Shown one piece after another: positions 6,905 to 7,463 of a stretch of DNA of 7,463 nt. The first letter of the stretch is position 1, and each line of letters opens with the position of its first letter. A program made the translations under genes and the position numbers. The notes beneath the pieces are model-generated. The model ran no database searches. It had not been told where the DNA came from and was given only the letters and a program-made list of their open reading frames with translations. This DNA is from CAZBWE01 sp964495465 (GTDB taxonomy: Bacteria > Planctomycetota > Phycisphaerae > Sedimentisphaerales > Anaerobacaceae): assembly GCA_964495465.1 (NCBI GenBank), contig CAZBWE010000099.1, positions 1 through 7,463 of the forward strand, written 5' to 3'.

Positions 6905-6928
6905 ACAGATGGGCAGTGTCCAGTCTGT
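6905..6928 (+). terminator. Bulged 10-bp hairpin, possible transcript end of ndk
   Basis: ACAGATGGGC (6905-6914) pairs with GTCCA (6918-6922) and TCTGT (6924-6928) around a three-base AGT loop. The stem has ten pairs, including one G-T wobble, with G6923 bulged. It lies 34 bases after the ndk stop. It is not followed by a T run, so it is not a textbook intrinsic terminator; it may instead stabilise the 3' end or have no role. Confidence 0.35.
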
Positions 6929-7065
6929 TGCACTCGAATCCTCAATAAACTATCATCCCCCAGATGTCTGTAAGTGCTTATTAGTAAAAGGCGTATGCAT
7001 TTCCGGACTGGTTTGGCAGCTTGTAAAAAAAATAAATCCGCAAAACCTATTTTCCCGCTTTTTTC

Positions 7066-7095
7066 TTGACTCGGATATGCCTTATTTGGTATAAA
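7066..7095 (+). promoter_or_regulatory. Sigma70-type promoter for the secreted-protein gene
   Basis: TTGACT (7066-7071, five of six matches to the -35 consensus) and TATAAA (7090-7095, five of six matches to the -10 consensus) are 18 bases apart. This is the best promoter in the window. Transcription would start near 7102, leaving an untranslated leader of about 165 bases before the ATG at 7267. Confidence 0.6.
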
Positions 7096-7253
7096 TAATT
7101 AAGTAGTGGAATTTTTTTTAAAAATTTTATAGTTTGTTCCCTTTTGCGGTTTCTTATTTAGAGGAGGTGTTGTTATAGGAAGTAAACGGGAGTAAGGGTG
7201 TCTTTTTAGGTACGTAAAAAAACGTGATTTGTTGTTTTTGTGCTTTATTTTAT

Positions 7254-7260
7254 AAGGAGG
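7254..7260 (+). promoter_or_regulatory. Strong ribosome-binding site of the secreted-protein gene
   Basis: AAGGAGG ends six bases before the ATG at 7267. It is the strongest Shine-Dalgarno match placed before a gene in this window and suggests high expression. Confidence 0.75.
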
Positions 7261-7266
7261 ACTATT

Positions 7267-7463
7267 ATGTATAAAAAATTAACTTATCTGGTTTGTTTTG
7301 TCGTATTGGTTCTGGCTGTATGCGTTCCTGCCGGTGCGGCAACATCTGTTACGGTTGAGAATTTCAGTTTTGAGATACCCGGTACTGAGAAAATTAAAGG
7401 TTGGGATGGAGCATGCGCCGATTCCGGCTGGACCGGTCTTGTATATGATATACCCGGCTGGAG
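7267..7463 (+). CDS. Secreted protein with 'NFSFEIPG...GW' N-terminal domain, partial (C-terminus beyond right edge)
   Basis: The first 65 codons of an open frame begin at ATG 7267 after an ideal ribosome-binding site. Residues 1-24 form a Sec signal peptide: MYKK, a hydrophobic run LTYLVCFVVLVLAVCV, then PAGA with a plausible cleavage before ATSVTV. The mature start has VENFSFEIPG (30-39), KIKGWDG (42-48), SGWTG (53-57) and VYDIPGW (59-65). As I recall, this pattern opens many exported planctomycete proteins of unknown function, often with a jelly-roll/carbohydrate-binding-like fold and sometimes a PEP-CTERM sorting tail; that tail, if present, would be beyond the window. Cys residues in the signal peptide do not form a convincing lipobox (LAVC has Val before Cys). 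Export is well supported; function is unknown. Confidence 0.82.
   Translation, partial: MYKKLTYLVCFVVLVLAVCVPAGAATSVTVENFSFEIPGTEKIKGWDGACADSGWTGLVYDIPGW

Larger units (their letters stand above)
6872..7266 (+). other. 395-base spacer and leader upstream of the secreted-protein gene
   Basis: The first part holds a small hairpin (GGTGA-TAA-TCGCC, 6872-6884) and a stronger bulged hairpin at 6905-6928. The second part has a promoter at 7066-7095, an A/T block at about 7111-7132, a GAGGAGG at 7161-7167 with no useful frame after it, and the real ribosome-binding site at 7254-7260. The 61-codon frame at 6909-7094 runs through the hairpin and promoter and is not considered a gene. No known riboswitch class was recognised. 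Confidence 0.6.

Noticed and set aside
6909..7094. 61-codon plus-strand frame after ndk
   Set aside because: It runs through the hairpin at 6905-6928 and through the promoter at 7066-7095, has no ribosome-binding site and shows no protein-like pattern.
7211..7226. ACGT-A6-ACGT hairpin as a terminator or riboswitch element
   Set aside because: It has only four to five pairs, is not followed by an uninterrupted T tract, and does not match any riboswitch consensus I know.

Overview
The window looks like a chromosomal piece of a Gram-negative-type bacterium, most likely of the Planctomycetota (Phycisphaerae/Sedimentisphaerales-like). This is an inference from moderate base composition, mixed use of Shine-Dalgarno sites, an OmpA-domain lipoprotein (which implies an outer envelope), a BchE-like B12/radical-SAM enzyme, and a right-edge secreted protein with the 'FSFEIPG ... 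GWDG ... DIPGW' pattern I associate with large secreted-protein families in that group. No phage genes, IS elements, CRISPR arrays, rRNA or tRNA were seen.

Layout. Bases 1-4847 hold four closely packed minus-strand genes that read leftwards as one probable operon. In transcription order they are a multi-pass membrane glycosyltransferase of the PMT/ArnT type (4847-3066), a cobalamin-binding-domain radical SAM enzyme (3046-1565), a family 2 polyprenyl-phosphate-sugar-synthase-like glycosyltransferase with two C-terminal membrane helices (1531-662), and a zinc-ribbon plus SAM methyltransferase that starts at a TTG codon (658) and runs off the left edge. Bases 4848-5546 are a roughly 700-base divergent intergenic region with candidate promoters and no convincing gene. 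Then come three plus-strand genes: an OmpA/MotB-domain lipoprotein (5547-6323), nucleoside diphosphate kinase (ndk, 6410-6871), and, after a 395-base spacer with a good hairpin and a good sigma70-type promoter, the start of a secreted protein (7267 to the right edge).

How the parts may work together. The leftward operon has the logic of an envelope glycan or glycolipid pathway. The family 2 enzyme would charge a polyprenyl phosphate with a sugar on the cytoplasmic face, the PMT/ArnT-like enzyme would transfer that sugar to an acceptor on the outer face, and the radical SAM enzyme and methyltransferase would tailor the sugar, the lipid or the acceptor. The family assignments are firm; the substrates and the joint pathway are inference. 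The lipoprotein and ndk genes look ordinary. The least explained parts are the long divergent spacer and the roughly 165-base untranslated leader before the secreted protein, which contains an apparently unused strong ribosome-binding sequence.
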